64,000 bases of DNA, taken from positions 124,001 through 188,000 of the forward strand of contig NZ_JAUEPL010000004.1 in the NCBI RefSeq assembly GCF_030406405.1. The letters run 5' to 3'. Shown piece after piece: positions 1-8,108 of this stretch. The translations under genes were made by a program, and so were the position numbers. A model generated the notes under the pieces. That model was not told the origin of the DNA and did no database searches. It saw nothing but the letters and a program-made list of their open reading frames with translations. This stretch comes from Streptomyces ficellus. GTDB lineage: Bacteria > Actinomycetota > Actinomycetes > Streptomycetales > Streptomycetaceae. Positions within the stretch are counted from its first letter, which is position 1; the number at the start of each line of letters is the position of its first letter.

Positions 1-768
1 CTGCTGACGGCCGGGCATTGCGGCCCGGTCGGCACGCCCTGGTTCCGGAGCACCCCGGGCGCGGGACAGCTGGGCACCACCGTCGCCCGCAGCTTTCCCG
101 GCGGCGACTTCTCACTCGTCCGGTACGACGACCGTGACGCCTTCGACGGAACCAACGCCGTGGACATCGGCCAGGGCAGGCGGGTGCCGGTCGTGGGCGC
201 GGCCGATCCCGTGGTCGGCCGGCGGGTGTTCCGCAGCGGCAGCACCACCGGGCTGCGCTCGGGCCGGGTGACCGCGCTGAACGCCACGGTGAACTACCGC
301 GAGGGCACGGTCACCGGCCTGATCCAGACCACGGTCTGCGCCGAGCCGGGGGACAGCGGCGGCCCGCTGCTCGCCGAGGGCTTGGCGCTCGGCCTGACGT
401 CGGGCGGAAACGGCGACTGCGCCGAGGGCGGGATGACGTTCTTCCAGCCCGTCACCACGGCGATGACCGCGCTGGGGGTACGGATCATCGACGGCGGCCT
501 CGCCGAGGGCACGGGCGCCATCACGGACCCTTCCGCCACTCCCTCCGCCGCTGCCTCCGCCGGCGCCGCGCCGACTGCCCGGGCCGTGGAGCCACCGGGC
601 GGCGCACCGCGGCGGACCGTCACCGGGATCGTCGAACCGCGGGGCCTGATAACGGGTGTGGGAGTCATCGGGGTCAGCCTGGTCCTGCTGCTGGCCGCCC
701 GGCGGCTCCTGTCCGAACAGGATGATCGCGACCACCTCCGCGCCCACTACTCCCGAAACTGGGGCTGA
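1..768 (+). CDS. S1 family (streptogrisin-like) serine protease, membrane-anchored, 5' end missing
   Basis: The reading frame is open from the first base and ends with TGA at 766-768, so 255 residues are visible and the N-terminus lies outside the window. The catalytic triad is readable: His in TAGHC (residues 4-8), Asp in GGDFSLVRY (about residue 37) and Ser in PGDSGGPL (about residue 118). Paired cysteines match the alpha-lytic protease/streptogrisin fold. After the protease domain comes a Ser/Ala/Pro-rich linker, a hydrophobic segment (VGVIGVSLVLLLAAR, about residues 219-233) and a short charged tail. This suggests the enzyme is held on the outer face of the membrane instead of being released like classical streptogrisins. 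Substrate specificity cannot be read from the sequence. Confidence 0.88.
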   Translation: MLTAGHCGPVGTPWFRSTPGAGQLGTTVARSFPGGDFSLVRYDDRDAFDGTNAVDIGQGRRVPVVGAADPVVGRRVFRSGSTTGLRSGRVTALNATVNYREGTVTGLIQTTVCAEPGDSGGPLLAEGLALGLTSGGNGDCAEGGMTFFQPVTTAMTALGVRIIDGGLAEGTGAITDPSATPSAAASAGAAPTARAVEPPGGAPRRTVTGIVEPRGLITGVGVIGVSLVLLLAARRLLSEQDDRDHLRAHYSRNWG

Positions 769-900
769 CGCTGCGAGCAGCCGTCCGCCATCCGCACAGC
801 GCTGGATGGATGACCCTTTCATGTCGAATAGTCAGGTTATCGGGCGATGTGCTTAGGCTGGGCCGCTGAAGCCATCCCTCTACCCTGGGAGACACAGGAC

Positions 901-1311
901 ATGGGTCAGTTCATTCGTACATGGGGCGTCGGGATCACCGCTGCCGCGGTGGTCGCCGGTTCGGTCGGGACAGCCGTGGCGGTCGCCTCCCCGTCCTCAG
1001 CGCCCCGCAAGCCGGCGGCGTCGAGCCCCGCACTCGCGAGCGCGTCGGCCAAGGCCCCCATGAAGACCGTGAGGGCGTGGCAGCAGTTCCGTATCAGCGG
1101 CGTCATCACCAACCTGCGCCCGGGCAGCAAGGTCACCCTCCAGCAGAAGCAGGGCAAGCGGTGGACGTCGCTCCCCGCCTCGATGCGCACGACGAACCGC
1201 TCCACCTACTCCATGCGCGTCATGCTCGGCATGAAGGGCCACAACAAGCTGCGCCTCGTCGACACCCACAAGCGAGCCGTCACACCCGTCATGCACGTCT
1301 GGGTGCGCTAG
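901..1311 (+). CDS. Small secreted protein, probable beta-sandwich
   Basis: 136 residues. I chose the ATG at 901 because GGGAGA lies about 8 bases upstream and the product then begins with a signal peptide (MGQFIRTWGVGITAAAVVAG, then a small-residue region ending near AVASPSSA). The mature part is basic, with alternating hydrophobic strands (QQFRISGVITNL, KVTLQQKQGKRW, HNKLRLVDTH) like small Ig/CBM-type sandwiches found in exported Streptomyces proteins. There is no catalytic motif and no recognised family. It lies downstream of the protease on the same strand but 132 bases away, so co-transcription is uncertain. Confidence 0.7.
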   Translation: MGQFIRTWGVGITAAAVVAGSVGTAVAVASPSSAPRKPAASSPALASASAKAPMKTVRAWQQFRISGVITNLRPGSKVTLQQKQGKRWTSLPASMRTTNRSTYSMRVMLGMKGHNKLRLVDTHKRAVTPVMHVWVR

Positions 1312-1336
1312 GGAGTGTCGGCCCGAAACGCCCACT

Positions 1337-1363
1337 GCGGCGCCCGGATCCCCTGGGCGCCGC
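1337..1363. terminator. Hairpin between convergent genes
   Basis: A perfect 9-bp inverted repeat (GCGGCGCCC at 1337-1345, GGGCGCCGC at 1355-1363) with a 9-base loop lies between the convergent ends of the secreted protein gene (+) and the ArsR-like regulator gene (-). It has no U-tract, as is usual for streptomycete terminators. Confidence 0.6.
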
Positions 1364-1373
1364 CCGGCGGGCG

Positions 1374-2369
1374 TCAGGCCAGGAGGTCGAGGAGAGCGGC
1401 GCCGTTGTCCGTCAGGTGCAGGCGCACTTCCCGCCCGTGGCGCAGGCGTCGCAGCAAACCCGCCTGCGCGAGCTGGCCGCAGTGGTACGTGGCGGTGCTG
1501 ACCGTGACATGGGCGAGCCGCGCGGCCTCCGACACGGACGGCCGCCGCCGCGCATGGCGCAGGATCGCGGCGCGGACCGGCCCGAGCACGAGGTCGAGCC
1601 GGTCCCGGCCGCTCCTCGGCTCCGGCTCGCCGCAGCGGCGGGTGATCAGCCGGCCCAGCCCCGGGAGGGGGTAGCCGATCCAGACGAAGTCCGGGTCCTC
1701 GGCGCTGTAGGTACAGGCGGAGAGCCCGGACGCCAGCGGGACGAGCACGAGGCGGCGCCGCCCGGGGCCGGTGAGGTGGCCGGGGCAGGGGTGCGGCAGG
1801 TGGAGCAGGCCGTCGCCGTAGCGCACGGGTGAGCCGAGGCCGTTGAGCACCGTGCCCAGTACGCCCGTGACGGAGGCGACCCCGATGCGTTCCACTTCAC
1901 GCATCAGCAGGCCGTCGGCCTGTTGCCACAGCGGGCCGAAGGTGTCCCACACCGAGCGTGCCAGGTCCCGGTAGCCCGCGAGGAACGCGCGGGGCCGGTC
2001 CGCGACGTGCCGCCACCCCGCCGGGACCGCGTCACCGAACCGGTTCTCGACCTCCGCGACCAGCCTGTCGGGCTCGATCCCGTCGAGTTCGTCGGCTACC
2101 GACACCTCTGGGCCGGAGCGCATGTTCCCGGTCAGAGCGAGGCAGTCGGGCGCCCATGGGTGCCCGGTGGTGAGCAGCGCGCGCAACGTGGCGGCGGCTT
2201 GCGGAGGGGCGCCGTCGCGGACCGCCTGACGCCAGGCCGGCGGCATGCCGTGGGCGTGACTGCCGAAGGCGTTGGTGATGACCGAGAACAGTGTCGTACC
2301 CGGATGCCGGCTGATGGACAGATGGATGTGTTCCAGCGGGCCTATGGGCACGGTCGGAACCTTGGACAT
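1374..2369 (-). CDS. ArsR-like winged-helix transcriptional regulator
   Basis: 331 residues. The ATG at 2369 is preferred because GGGGGAAG precedes it by one base; upstream in-frame codons look non-coding. The C-terminal 80 or so residues form a winged helix (LGPVRAAILRHARRRPSVSEAARLAHVTVSTATYHCGQL as separate helices, then a wing with GREVRLHLTDNG). The N-terminal 230 residues resemble the sensor half of actinobacterial ArsR-type proteins with a DUF5937-like domain. Clear metal-binding cysteine clusters are absent, so the ligand is probably not a metal. It is transcribed toward 1374 and converges on the small secreted protein. Confidence 0.75.
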   Translation of the reverse strand: MSKVPTVPIGPLEHIHLSISRHPGTTLFSVITNAFGSHAHGMPPAWRQAVRDGAPPQAAATLRALLTTGHPWAPDCLALTGNMRSGPEVSVADELDGIEPDRLVAEVENRFGDAVPAGWRHVADRPRAFLAGYRDLARSVWDTFGPLWQQADGLLMREVERIGVASVTGVLGTVLNGLGSPVRYGDGLLHLPHPCPGHLTGPGRRRLVLVPLASGLSACTYSAEDPDFVWIGYPLPGLGRLITRRCGEPEPRSGRDRLDLVLGPVRAAILRHARRRPSVSEAARLAHVTVSTATYHCGQLAQAGLLRRLRHGREVRLHLTDNGAALLDLLA

Positions 2370-2451
2370 GCTTCCCCCGGATGTGTCCCCGTTGGCGACC
2401 GGTGGTCTTCGGTCGCCCCGGCAGCGTACGACGGGGGAGAACGCCCGCAAA

Positions 2452-2478
2452 GCCCCCGCCGCGCGGTGCGGCGGGGGC
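2452..2478 (-). terminator. Terminator downstream of the I36 inhibitor gene
   Basis: A perfect 11-bp stem (GCCCCCGCCGC at 2452-2462, GCGGCGGGGGC at 2468-2478) with a 5-base loop. It sits 38 bases beyond the stop of the gene at 2516-2983 and before the start of the ArsR-like gene, so it probably insulates the two same-strand genes. Confidence 0.7.
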
Positions 2479-2515
2479 GTGGCTCAAAGCCGGACGGCGC
2501 TGTGGTGGGCGTGGG

Positions 2516-2983
2516 TCAGCAGGAGTTGACCCACCGGTGCGAGGAGATGTTGTCGTTCATCGCCTGGCCGCCGCCCGCTCCGTTGTGCGGGAAGTAGTCG
2601 TAGCGCATGTCCATCAGGTAGCTGCCGTTGGGCAGGCAGTAGGAGGCGCCCCCGTAGTTGGCGTCCCAGTAGAGCCGCACGTCGTCGTAGGCGCCCGGGT
2701 AGCCGTTGTTGTGGACCGACGAGGCCTGGTTACGCATGTTGCGGTCGGCCCAGTTCGAGCTGTTGCCCGACCAGGCGGCCACGCGCCCGCCCTTCCACGA
2801 GTGCTCCCAGGCGTACAGGTTGCCGTCGGCCGCCGCGACCGCGGCGGTACGGGCCGACGCGGTGCCGGCCTTCGCGGCGCCGGCCGGCACCGCGTCCTGG
2901 GCGTGCGCGACCGCCGGAGCCAGTCCCAGCGTGGCGGCGGCCAGCGCGGCGGCGAGCACGAACTTTCCTCGGTTCGCAGACAC
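2516..2983 (-). CDS. Secreted peptidase inhibitor, I36 family-like
   Basis: 155 residues. The GTG at 2983 is chosen because AAGGAG lies 5 bases upstream and it gives a clean Sec signal peptide (VSANRGKFVLAAALAAATLG, cleavage near AVAHA). The mature domain is rich in Asn, Gly, Tyr and Trp (NLYAWEHSWKGGRVAAWSG, SSVHNNG, DVRLYWDANYGG) and has two cysteines (SYCLPNG and the final WVNSC). This matches the beta/gamma-crystallin-like I36 family typified by the Streptomyces metalloprotease inhibitor SMI. Its likely role is extracellular control of a secreted protease, but the target is not visible here. Confidence 0.78.
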   Translation of the reverse strand: MSANRGKFVLAAALAAATLGLAPAVAHAQDAVPAGAAKAGTASARTAAVAAADGNLYAWEHSWKGGRVAAWSGNSSNWADRNMRNQASSVHNNGYPGAYDDVRLYWDANYGGASYCLPNGSYLMDMRYDYFPHNGAGGGQAMNDNISSHRWVNSC

Positions 2984-3099
2984 AGAGTCTCCTTGATGAT
3001 GTCGGTTGGTGATGTCGTTGGTCATGTCGGTTGGTGATGTCGGTCGGTGAGGGAAAACCCGCGCTTCACCGGGCGCGGGAGCCTTGAGGTGCCGGCCGG

Positions 3100-3993
3100 T
3101 CAGCCGGCCACGACGGCACGTGCCCTTGGCAGTGCGGCCGCGCGCAGCCGCTCCGCCCGTTCCACGGCCGCGTGGTGCTCACGGCGCAGCTCACGGTCGT
3201 GGTGACGGTCCAGTCGCCGGGCGACGGCGGCCAGGCCGCTGCTGTGCGCGCAGCGCGCCTCCTGGACTGCGGTACGGATCTCCCGCGCCCGCTGCCGGCC
3301 GCTGTCCTGCCCGAGGAACGCGGCCCTGGCGTCCGCCGGGTCGTCGTACGCGAAGCCATGCGTGCGCATGCACGCCGACCAGGCCGGCACAGTGGAGGTG
3401 AACTCGGCGTCAGCGACGACGCGTTGACGTCTGATGCCGCTGAGGTTGCCGACGAGGGTGCTCGCGGCGTACCAGCCCGGCACGTCCCCGTACAGCGTCC
3501 GCCAGGCCGTCACCCGGCAGCCGTCCGTGCTGTGTCCCACGACCACGCCGCCCGGAAGCCGTGCCCTCAGCCCCTCGCGGCCACCGGTGCCGTTGAGTGC
3601 GGCCACGGCGGCCCGGCGGCGTTGCTCGGGCAAGCCGCGCAGGTAGACCTGGTTCGGGTCCTGCCGGCGCAGACGCTGGATCTGTGGCTGGAACACGCTG
3701 CCGTAGCCGTACCGTTGGGCCCACCGCTCGTCGTCCACGACGTACGGGAAGTCGCGCGCCTGCGGCAGCGGGTTCTCCGGCACGGCCCAGAACCGGAAGC
3801 CCGCCGCGGTCATGCACGCGCGCTGCAGTTCCTGCTCGGCCCGGTACAGCAGGCTCCGCTCGGCGGCCGTGGTGGGCCTCGCGGCCGGGGCGCCGGACGC
3901 CGCTGCGGTCCCGTCCTGCCGCGGTAGGTGGGCGCCGGAGCACCCGGTGACGGCAAGGAGCAGGGCGACCCCGGCCAGCCTTCTGCGCATCAT
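3100..3993 (-). CDS. Secreted lipoprotein, unknown function
   Basis: 297 residues starting at the first of two adjacent ATGs (3993), with AGGAG 6 bases upstream. The N-terminus MMRRRLAGVALLLAVTGCSG is a lipoprotein signal with lipobox VTGC. The mature protein has scattered cysteines (ACMTAAG, DGCRVTA, SACMRTHG, ARCAHSS), a motif set seen in exported actinobacterial lipoproteins of unknown function, and a C-terminal Arg/Glu-rich helix. I do not recognise a catalytic motif. The 172-bp stretch beyond its start (4039-4210) shows nothing I can name. Confidence 0.65.
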   Translation of the reverse strand: MMRRRLAGVALLLAVTGCSGAHLPRQDGTAAASGAPAARPTTAAERSLLYRAEQELQRACMTAAGFRFWAVPENPLPQARDFPYVVDDERWAQRYGYGSVFQPQIQRLRRQDPNQVYLRGLPEQRRRAAVAALNGTGGREGLRARLPGGVVVGHSTDGCRVTAWRTLYGDVPGWYAASTLVGNLSGIRRQRVVADAEFTSTVPAWSACMRTHGFAYDDPADARAAFLGQDSGRQRAREIRTAVQEARCAHSSGLAAVARRLDRHHDRELRREHHAAVERAERLRAAALPRARAVVAG

Positions 3994-4210
3994 CGATCGC
4001 TCCTGACAGTCCTGGCTGACGCTGCCCCGCGTGAGCACGCGAGGCGCCGGTCCCGTACCGGGAGCGAGCGGGTGGCCCGCGCCCCGACCGGCACGGACGA
4101 GTCTTCAGCAGCGGCCTCGGCGCGGACAGCCTTTCGAAAATCCTCCAAACGTGCCGGGCGCCCGCCCTGGACGGCCGGTTACGGCCGGTGTCGTGCGCGG
4201 TGGCGGCCCC

Positions 4211-4591
4211 TCATCGGGAACCGCGCCTGCCCCGCCGCCGTTCGACCAGCCATGACGCGGCGAAGAACACCGGCAGGGCCACCCCCGCCATCAGCGCCGA
4301 ACCGGTGAACGCGCTCATCAGGAAGCGGCCGCCCACCCGCGCCACCCCGTGGTAATAGCCGACCACCACGGCCATCAGCAGCAGGTATCCGCCGACGGCG
4401 GTGCCCAGCACCTGGCGGACCAGGCCGGGCCAGCCCCGCCGCCCGGCGGCGGGAGCGAGCTGCCGGGCGAGCCGGCGCTCCGGCGTGCCGGGCGGCTGGC
4501 GGCGAAGCAGCCACAGGCCGAGGCCGAGGTACCCCATGACCAGCAGGTAGCCGGTCAGCATGAGGGCGATGTTCAGGGAGAGGGGCAGCAC
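4211..4591 (-). CDS. Small integral membrane protein (2-3 TM)
   Basis: 126 residues from a GTG at 4591 with GGAGGG about 8 bases upstream. It has at least three hydrophobic segments (LNIALMLTGYLLVMGYLGLGLWLL, VGGYLLLMAVVVGYYHGVA as shorter runs, and ALMAGVALPVFFAASWLV) and a basic Arg-rich C-terminus, consistent with a cytoplasmic tail. It follows the 78-residue membrane protein at 4623-4859 by 31 bases on the same strand, so the two are probably co-transcribed and may form one small membrane complex. No family recognised. Confidence 0.6.
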   Translation of the reverse strand: MLPLSLNIALMLTGYLLVMGYLGLGLWLLRRQPPGTPERRLARQLAPAAGRRGWPGLVRQVLGTAVGGYLLLMAVVVGYYHGVARVGGRFLMSAFTGSALMAGVALPVFFAASWLVERRRGRRGSR

Positions 4592-4622
4592 GGCACGCTC
4601 CCTCCGGTCCGGCGGAGCGCCG

Positions 4623-4859
4623 TCACGGTGCGTCCCGCAGCAGGAAGTGCCAGCCGCGCACGAAGGTGTGCCAGCCGAACCACAGCCAGAGCGCGAACAG
4701 CGCCCAACGCCCCAGCGGATAGCGCATGACCGCGCGCATGGCGTCGCTGAGGGTCGGGAAGGCGTCACCCGTCCGTACGAGAGCCAGGCCCTCCCAGGCG
4801 AACAGGGCACCGAAGATCACCGCCCAGATGAGGTACCCGATCACCGGATGCTCCGCCAC
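4623..4859 (-). CDS. Small membrane protein, 78 residues
   Basis: The GTG at 4859 is chosen because GGGAGG lies about 5 bases upstream; longer in-frame versions start in non-coding-looking sequence. The product (VAEHPVIGYLIWAVIFGALF...) has an N-terminal hydrophobic helix, a short polar loop (RTGDAFPTLSDAMRAVMRYP) and a Trp-rich second helix (WALFALWLWFGWHTFVRGWHF). This topology, with DUF-like W-rich second helix, is common in streptomycete small membrane proteins of unknown role. It probably forms a two-gene unit with 4211-4591. Confidence 0.6.
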   Translation of the reverse strand: MAEHPVIGYLIWAVIFGALFAWEGLALVRTGDAFPTLSDAMRAVMRYPLGRWALFALWLWFGWHTFVRGWHFLLRDAP

Positions 4860-5085
4860 CGTGACCTCCCACGCTCGTGTGGGCTGCCCCGCCGCGCCGG
4901 GGCAGCCACGTCGATCATCCGTCACGATGGCCACGAAACGTGGGATACCGGGACGATCACGGCGGCCTGTCGTGCCGACCGCTCGCGGCAGCCCCCGGCC
5001 GCCCGACGGGCCCACGCACGTGCTCCGGCCCCCCGCCGGGCGATCGGCGGCAGAGCCGGAGCGCTGTGGGCGGCCCGGGAAGGCG

Positions 5086-5946
5086 TTACCGGACCTGCGG
5101 GCCCGACCGGCCGGTCACATCCGTCACCCTCCAGCGCTGGTGGGAGCCGGAGTTCGGCTCCCACACCGTGACCGCCGCCCCGTCGTGCGTGGCCTGGCCG
5201 CCGACCTCCAGGAGCCGCCCGGTCGCGGCGTTGACGAGGGTCCAGGTGCTGTCACCGGTCGTCGACATGATCCACTGGGCGCCCCGGTCGCGAGGCCCGC
5301 GGTCGGCCTCCAGCACCGGCGCGCCATGGCGTACGGCCAGACGCTTGCCCTCCACCGGGTTGGTGAACACATACCGCTGCCGGTTGCCGGTGTCACCGCT
5401 GATCTGCCGCAGCTGGCACTGCCGGCCGACGGCGGCCGGGTCCGTGCTCGCGCTCGCGATGACCAGGCCGCTGCCGTTGTCGGCGACGGTGAGTGCCTTG
5501 CCGCTGTGGACACCGGTCAGCTGGTACGTGTGCCCCTTGCGCAGAAGGGCGGCGTCCTTCGCGACACCGGACACGCCCGTGACGACAAAGGAGGTCACCG
5601 ACGGGGCCGGCACGGTGAAGGTGGCCTTCCGGTCGCTGACCGCGAGGGCCCTGTGCCGCTCCAGCTTGCCTTCCGCGCTGGTCACGATGGGCGTCACGGT
5701 CGCCTTCCGGCCGACGTGGCGGAACGTGGACAGATCCACGGTGACCGTACGGGCGCTGCTCGCGCTGTTGACGTGGACGACCGTCGCGGCGTCACCCTCC
5801 TTGGAGACGGCGGCGGCGCTGGAGGTGTCGTCCACCGAGATCAGCCGGTCGCCGGGCTTGATGTAGTGGGTGAAGTTGCGGGCCGTCAGGACTTCGCCGA
5901 AGTGGGCCGACGCTGCGTCGAGGGCGTCCTGCGCCAGATGCGCCAC
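5086..5946 (-). pseudogene. C-terminal remnant of a GH30-like glycosidase with ricin-type lectin domain
   Basis: The 286 readable residues begin abruptly inside what looks like the end of a GH30-type barrel and its beta-sandwich (NFTHYIKPGDRLISVDDTS, followed by ATVVHVNSASSARTVTVDL). They continue into a RICIN/beta-trefoil lectin of about 140 residues with QxW-type repeats (RQRYVFTNP, GAQWIMSTT, SHQRWRVTD). There is no signal peptide, no catalytic glutamates and no upstream catalytic domain, so the gene has lost its 5' two-thirds. The ATG at 5946 is just the first in-frame start. The fragment may be silent or could encode a stand-alone cytoplasmic lectin; decay is more likely. Confidence 0.6.
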
Positions 5947-6012
5947 GAAGCGCCGGAACCCGGCACCACGCTCGTCCCCACGACCCTCGTACGGCGCGCC
6001 AGCACGGCCCCG

Positions 6013-6048
6013 CCACCGGTGCGCTGACCGCCACCGGTGCGCTGACCG
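6013..6048. repeat. 18-bp tandem duplication
   Basis: Two adjacent perfect copies of CCACCGGTGCGCTGACCG (6013-6030 and 6031-6048) lie between the lactonase stop and the broken glycosidase. They mark the region where the glycosidase 5' part is missing. Confidence 0.8.
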
Positions 6049-6105
6049 GCGCCGCGGCGCGGCCGGCCGGGCGACCGGTGAGGCCGGGGATCAGGAGGCC
6101 AGGGA

Positions 6106-7185
6106 TCAGGAGAAGACCACACAGGCGGCGGCCGGCACCTCCACCGCGCCGGCGCGGCGCAGCCGCCCGTCCACCGGGTCGATGTCGAACCAGGTGACGT
6201 CCCCCGACCACTCGTTGGCGACGTAGAGCCTGCGCCCCGTGCGGTCGGCCACGAGATCGCGGGGCCAGCTGCCCCCGCACTCCACAGCGCCGGTGACCCG
6301 CGGCTTCTCGGCTCCGTCGGCGAGGGAGAGCGTGACGAGGGTGTTGCTCCCGCGTACGGCGGCCCAGACGAAGCGCCCGTCGGACGAGACCGACACGACC
6401 GAGGGGTAGGCCCGTCCGTCCTCCGGAGCCCCTTCGGGCTCGACCGCCACCTCCGAGAGCGGTTCCAGGCCCCCCGACACCGGGTCCCAACGGCAGACGG
6501 TCAGCTGCGGCTCCAGCTCGTGCAGTACGTACACCAGCTCGCCGTCCGGGTGGAAGGCGAGGTGACGCGGCCCCGACCCGGCCCGGAGCACCGTCTCGGC
6601 GTGCACACGCGGCATTCCGCTCCCGGGGTCGAGCGCGCAGACCCGTACCGAGTCGGTGCCCAGGTCCACACTGAGCACCCAGGCGCCGCTGGGGTCGGGC
6701 AGCACCTGGTGGGCGTGCGGCCCCTCCTGTCGCTCGGCGTCCGGGCCCGACCCCCGGTGCGCGAGCACGGCAGGGGGCCCCGACAGGCTGCCGTCGGCCG
6801 CCAGCGGCAGGCTGCTGACACTGCCGGAGCCGTAGTTGGCGGTCAGCAACCGGCGCCCGGCCAGGCTGAGATGCGTAGGCCCGCAGCCGCCCACCTCGAC
6901 CGCCGGGCCCAGTGGGGTGAGGACACCGTCCCCGGTCCGGAAGGCCGCCGCCTTGCCCGGCTCCGTCTCGCTCACCGCGTAGAGCACCCCGGTGTCCGGG
7001 GCGAGCGTGAGGCACGCGGGGTTCACGACGGTGTCGACGGCCGTGCGCGGGGTCAGCGCCCCGGTCGCCGGATCGACGGCCGCGACAGTGATGCCGCGGC
7101 CACCTCCCGAGGTGAACGACCCGATGTACGCCCAGTGCCCGCCGTCGCGGCCTGACCGCTCTCCCCGCTGCTCCGCGCTGCCCAC
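6106..7185 (-). CDS. Lactonase family beta-propeller protein (6-phosphogluconolactonase-like)
   Basis: 359 residues from the GTG at 7185, preceded by GAGAGG about 8 bases upstream; the family usually has 330-360 residues. Seven-bladed propeller repeats are visible (HWAYIGSFTSGGGRGI, NPACLTLAPDTGVLYAVSE, CGPTHLSLAGRRLLTANYGSG, GPRHLAFHPDGELVYVLHE, PRDLVADRTGRRLYVANEWSG). The HLAFHPDG and TANYGSG motifs are typical of Pgl/YbhE-type cytosolic lactonases that hydrolyse 6-phosphoglucono-lactone or related lactones. No signal peptide is seen. The true substrate in actinobacteria is uncertain because many paralogues exist. Confidence 0.82.
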   Translation of the reverse strand: MGSAEQRGERSGRDGGHWAYIGSFTSGGGRGITVAAVDPATGALTPRTAVDTVVNPACLTLAPDTGVLYAVSETEPGKAAAFRTGDGVLTPLGPAVEVGGCGPTHLSLAGRRLLTANYGSGSVSSLPLAADGSLSGPPAVLAHRGSGPDAERQEGPHAHQVLPDPSGAWVLSVDLGTDSVRVCALDPGSGMPRVHAETVLRAGSGPRHLAFHPDGELVYVLHELEPQLTVCRWDPVSGGLEPLSEVAVEPEGAPEDGRAYPSVVSVSSDGRFVWAAVRGSNTLVTLSLADGAEKPRVTGAVECGGSWPRDLVADRTGRRLYVANEWSGDVTWFDIDPVDGRLRRAGAVEVPAAACVVFS

Positions 7186-7337
7186 AGGATGCCCTCTCGC
7201 TCCGCCGGATTGGCTCGGAACTCCACGATCGCCCGGAACGGTCGTCCACACCACGCCGTTACGCCCATCGTGGTGGATCGCGGCTCCACGTCGGTCCTGG
7301 ACGGGACGATTCCGGCCGGCGGACGTGCCGCGCCGCC

Positions 7338-7517
7338 CTACGCGTCCTCGGCCTCTTCCCCGTCGCGTTCCGGTGACTCCACGGAACCGACGACGTCCGG
7401 ACTGTTCAGGGCCCCGTCCCCGGTGGCCGCCTGCGCGGCGGGCGGCGCGGGGCTGAGGGCGGCGATCGCCGCTCCGACGGCAAGGGACGCGACGGCGAGC
7501 ATGCTGCGCTTCTTCAT
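7338..7517 (-). CDS. Small secreted peptide, 59 residues
   Basis: ATG at 7517 with a weak GAG-type ribosome site. It has a classic Sec signal (MKKRSMLAVASLAVGAAIAA, cleavage near AAQA) and leaves an acidic mature peptide of about 29 residues (ATGDGALNSPDVVGSVESPE, then an acidic EE/ED end). The mature part has no cysteine. The NSPDVVGS stretch resembles motifs in chaplin-like and other small exported Streptomyces peptides, but it lacks the hydrophobic chaplin repeats. Function unknown. Confidence 0.5.
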   Translation of the reverse strand: MKKRSMLAVASLAVGAAIAALSPAPPAAQAATGDGALNSPDVVGSVESPERDGEEAEDA

Positions 7518-7674
7518 GCCCAGCTCAACTGCCGGGCCCGGCCGGGCGTCACGACGGGAACCCGTCGAAAATATGTCGGTCCGGCCACGGCCCGCTCTGC
7601 CCCGCCATCGGCAGCGACGAGGCGCAGCCGGGGCCCGGCCGTATGCCCCGCCGCGCAGCGGGTACGCGCACCCC

Positions 7675-8034
7675 ATGCAGTCGTCGCCCCAGGACATGTC
7701 CACCGTGGTACGCGAGGAAATGGACAACGCCCGGCAGGAGGCGGCCCTCGGTCTGTCCGAGGCCCGGCGGGGCGCCGTTGCGCTGGCGGCCGGCGGCGCG
7801 TGCGGCCTGCTCGCCCTGTGGTCGGCGCACACGACGCTGCTGCGCCACCTGGAGCGCGCGTGGGAGCCCCAGCGAGTCACGGGCGTACTCACGGTCGTCT
7901 ACGCCTCCGGGGCTTCGGCCCTCGTCCGGTACGGCTCCAGGAAACTGGGCGTCGCGCGCTCCGCGTCCGGTGAGGCGCTGCACTCCTCGCTGGACGTGGT
8001 ACGGCACGTGGCCGACGAACTGCGGGACGGCTGA
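7675..8034 (+). CDS. Holin-X/phage-holin-like small membrane protein
   Basis: 119 residues from ATG 7675; an alternative ATG at 7696 gives 112, and neither has a strong ribosome site. An amphipathic N-terminal helix (MSTVVREEMDNARQEAALGL) is followed by two hydrophobic helices (GAVALAAGGACGLLALWSA and VLTVVYASGASALVRYG) and a charged C-terminus. This matches the actinobacterial putative superfamily III holin (Phage_holin_3_6) proteins, which are usually chromosomal and membrane-associated and of unclear role. No lysis genes are nearby, so a lytic function is not supported. Confidence 0.62.
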   Translation: MQSSPQDMSTVVREEMDNARQEAALGLSEARRGAVALAAGGACGLLALWSAHTTLLRHLERAWEPQRVTGVLTVVYASGASALVRYGSRKLGVARSASGEALHSSLDVVRHVADELRDG

Positions 8035-8063
8035 CGGCTGGCGCGCGGCCGAGCCTGAAGCAG

Positions 8064-8105
8064 GCGAGGCTCGAAGGCAGGAGAGCGAGGCCCGAAGGCA
8101 GGGGA
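8064..8105. repeat. 21-bp imperfect tandem repeat upstream of the hydrolase
   Basis: Two copies of a 21-bp unit (8064-8084 and 8085-8105, differing at two positions) fill the gap before the hydrolase start. The second copy supplies the GGGGAG that could act as its ribosome site. Confidence 0.7.
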
Positions 8106-8108
8106 GCA

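Noticed and set aside
7675..8034. Prophage lysis cassette
   Set aside because: Only a holin-like protein is present; there is no endolysin, integrase or structural gene nearby.
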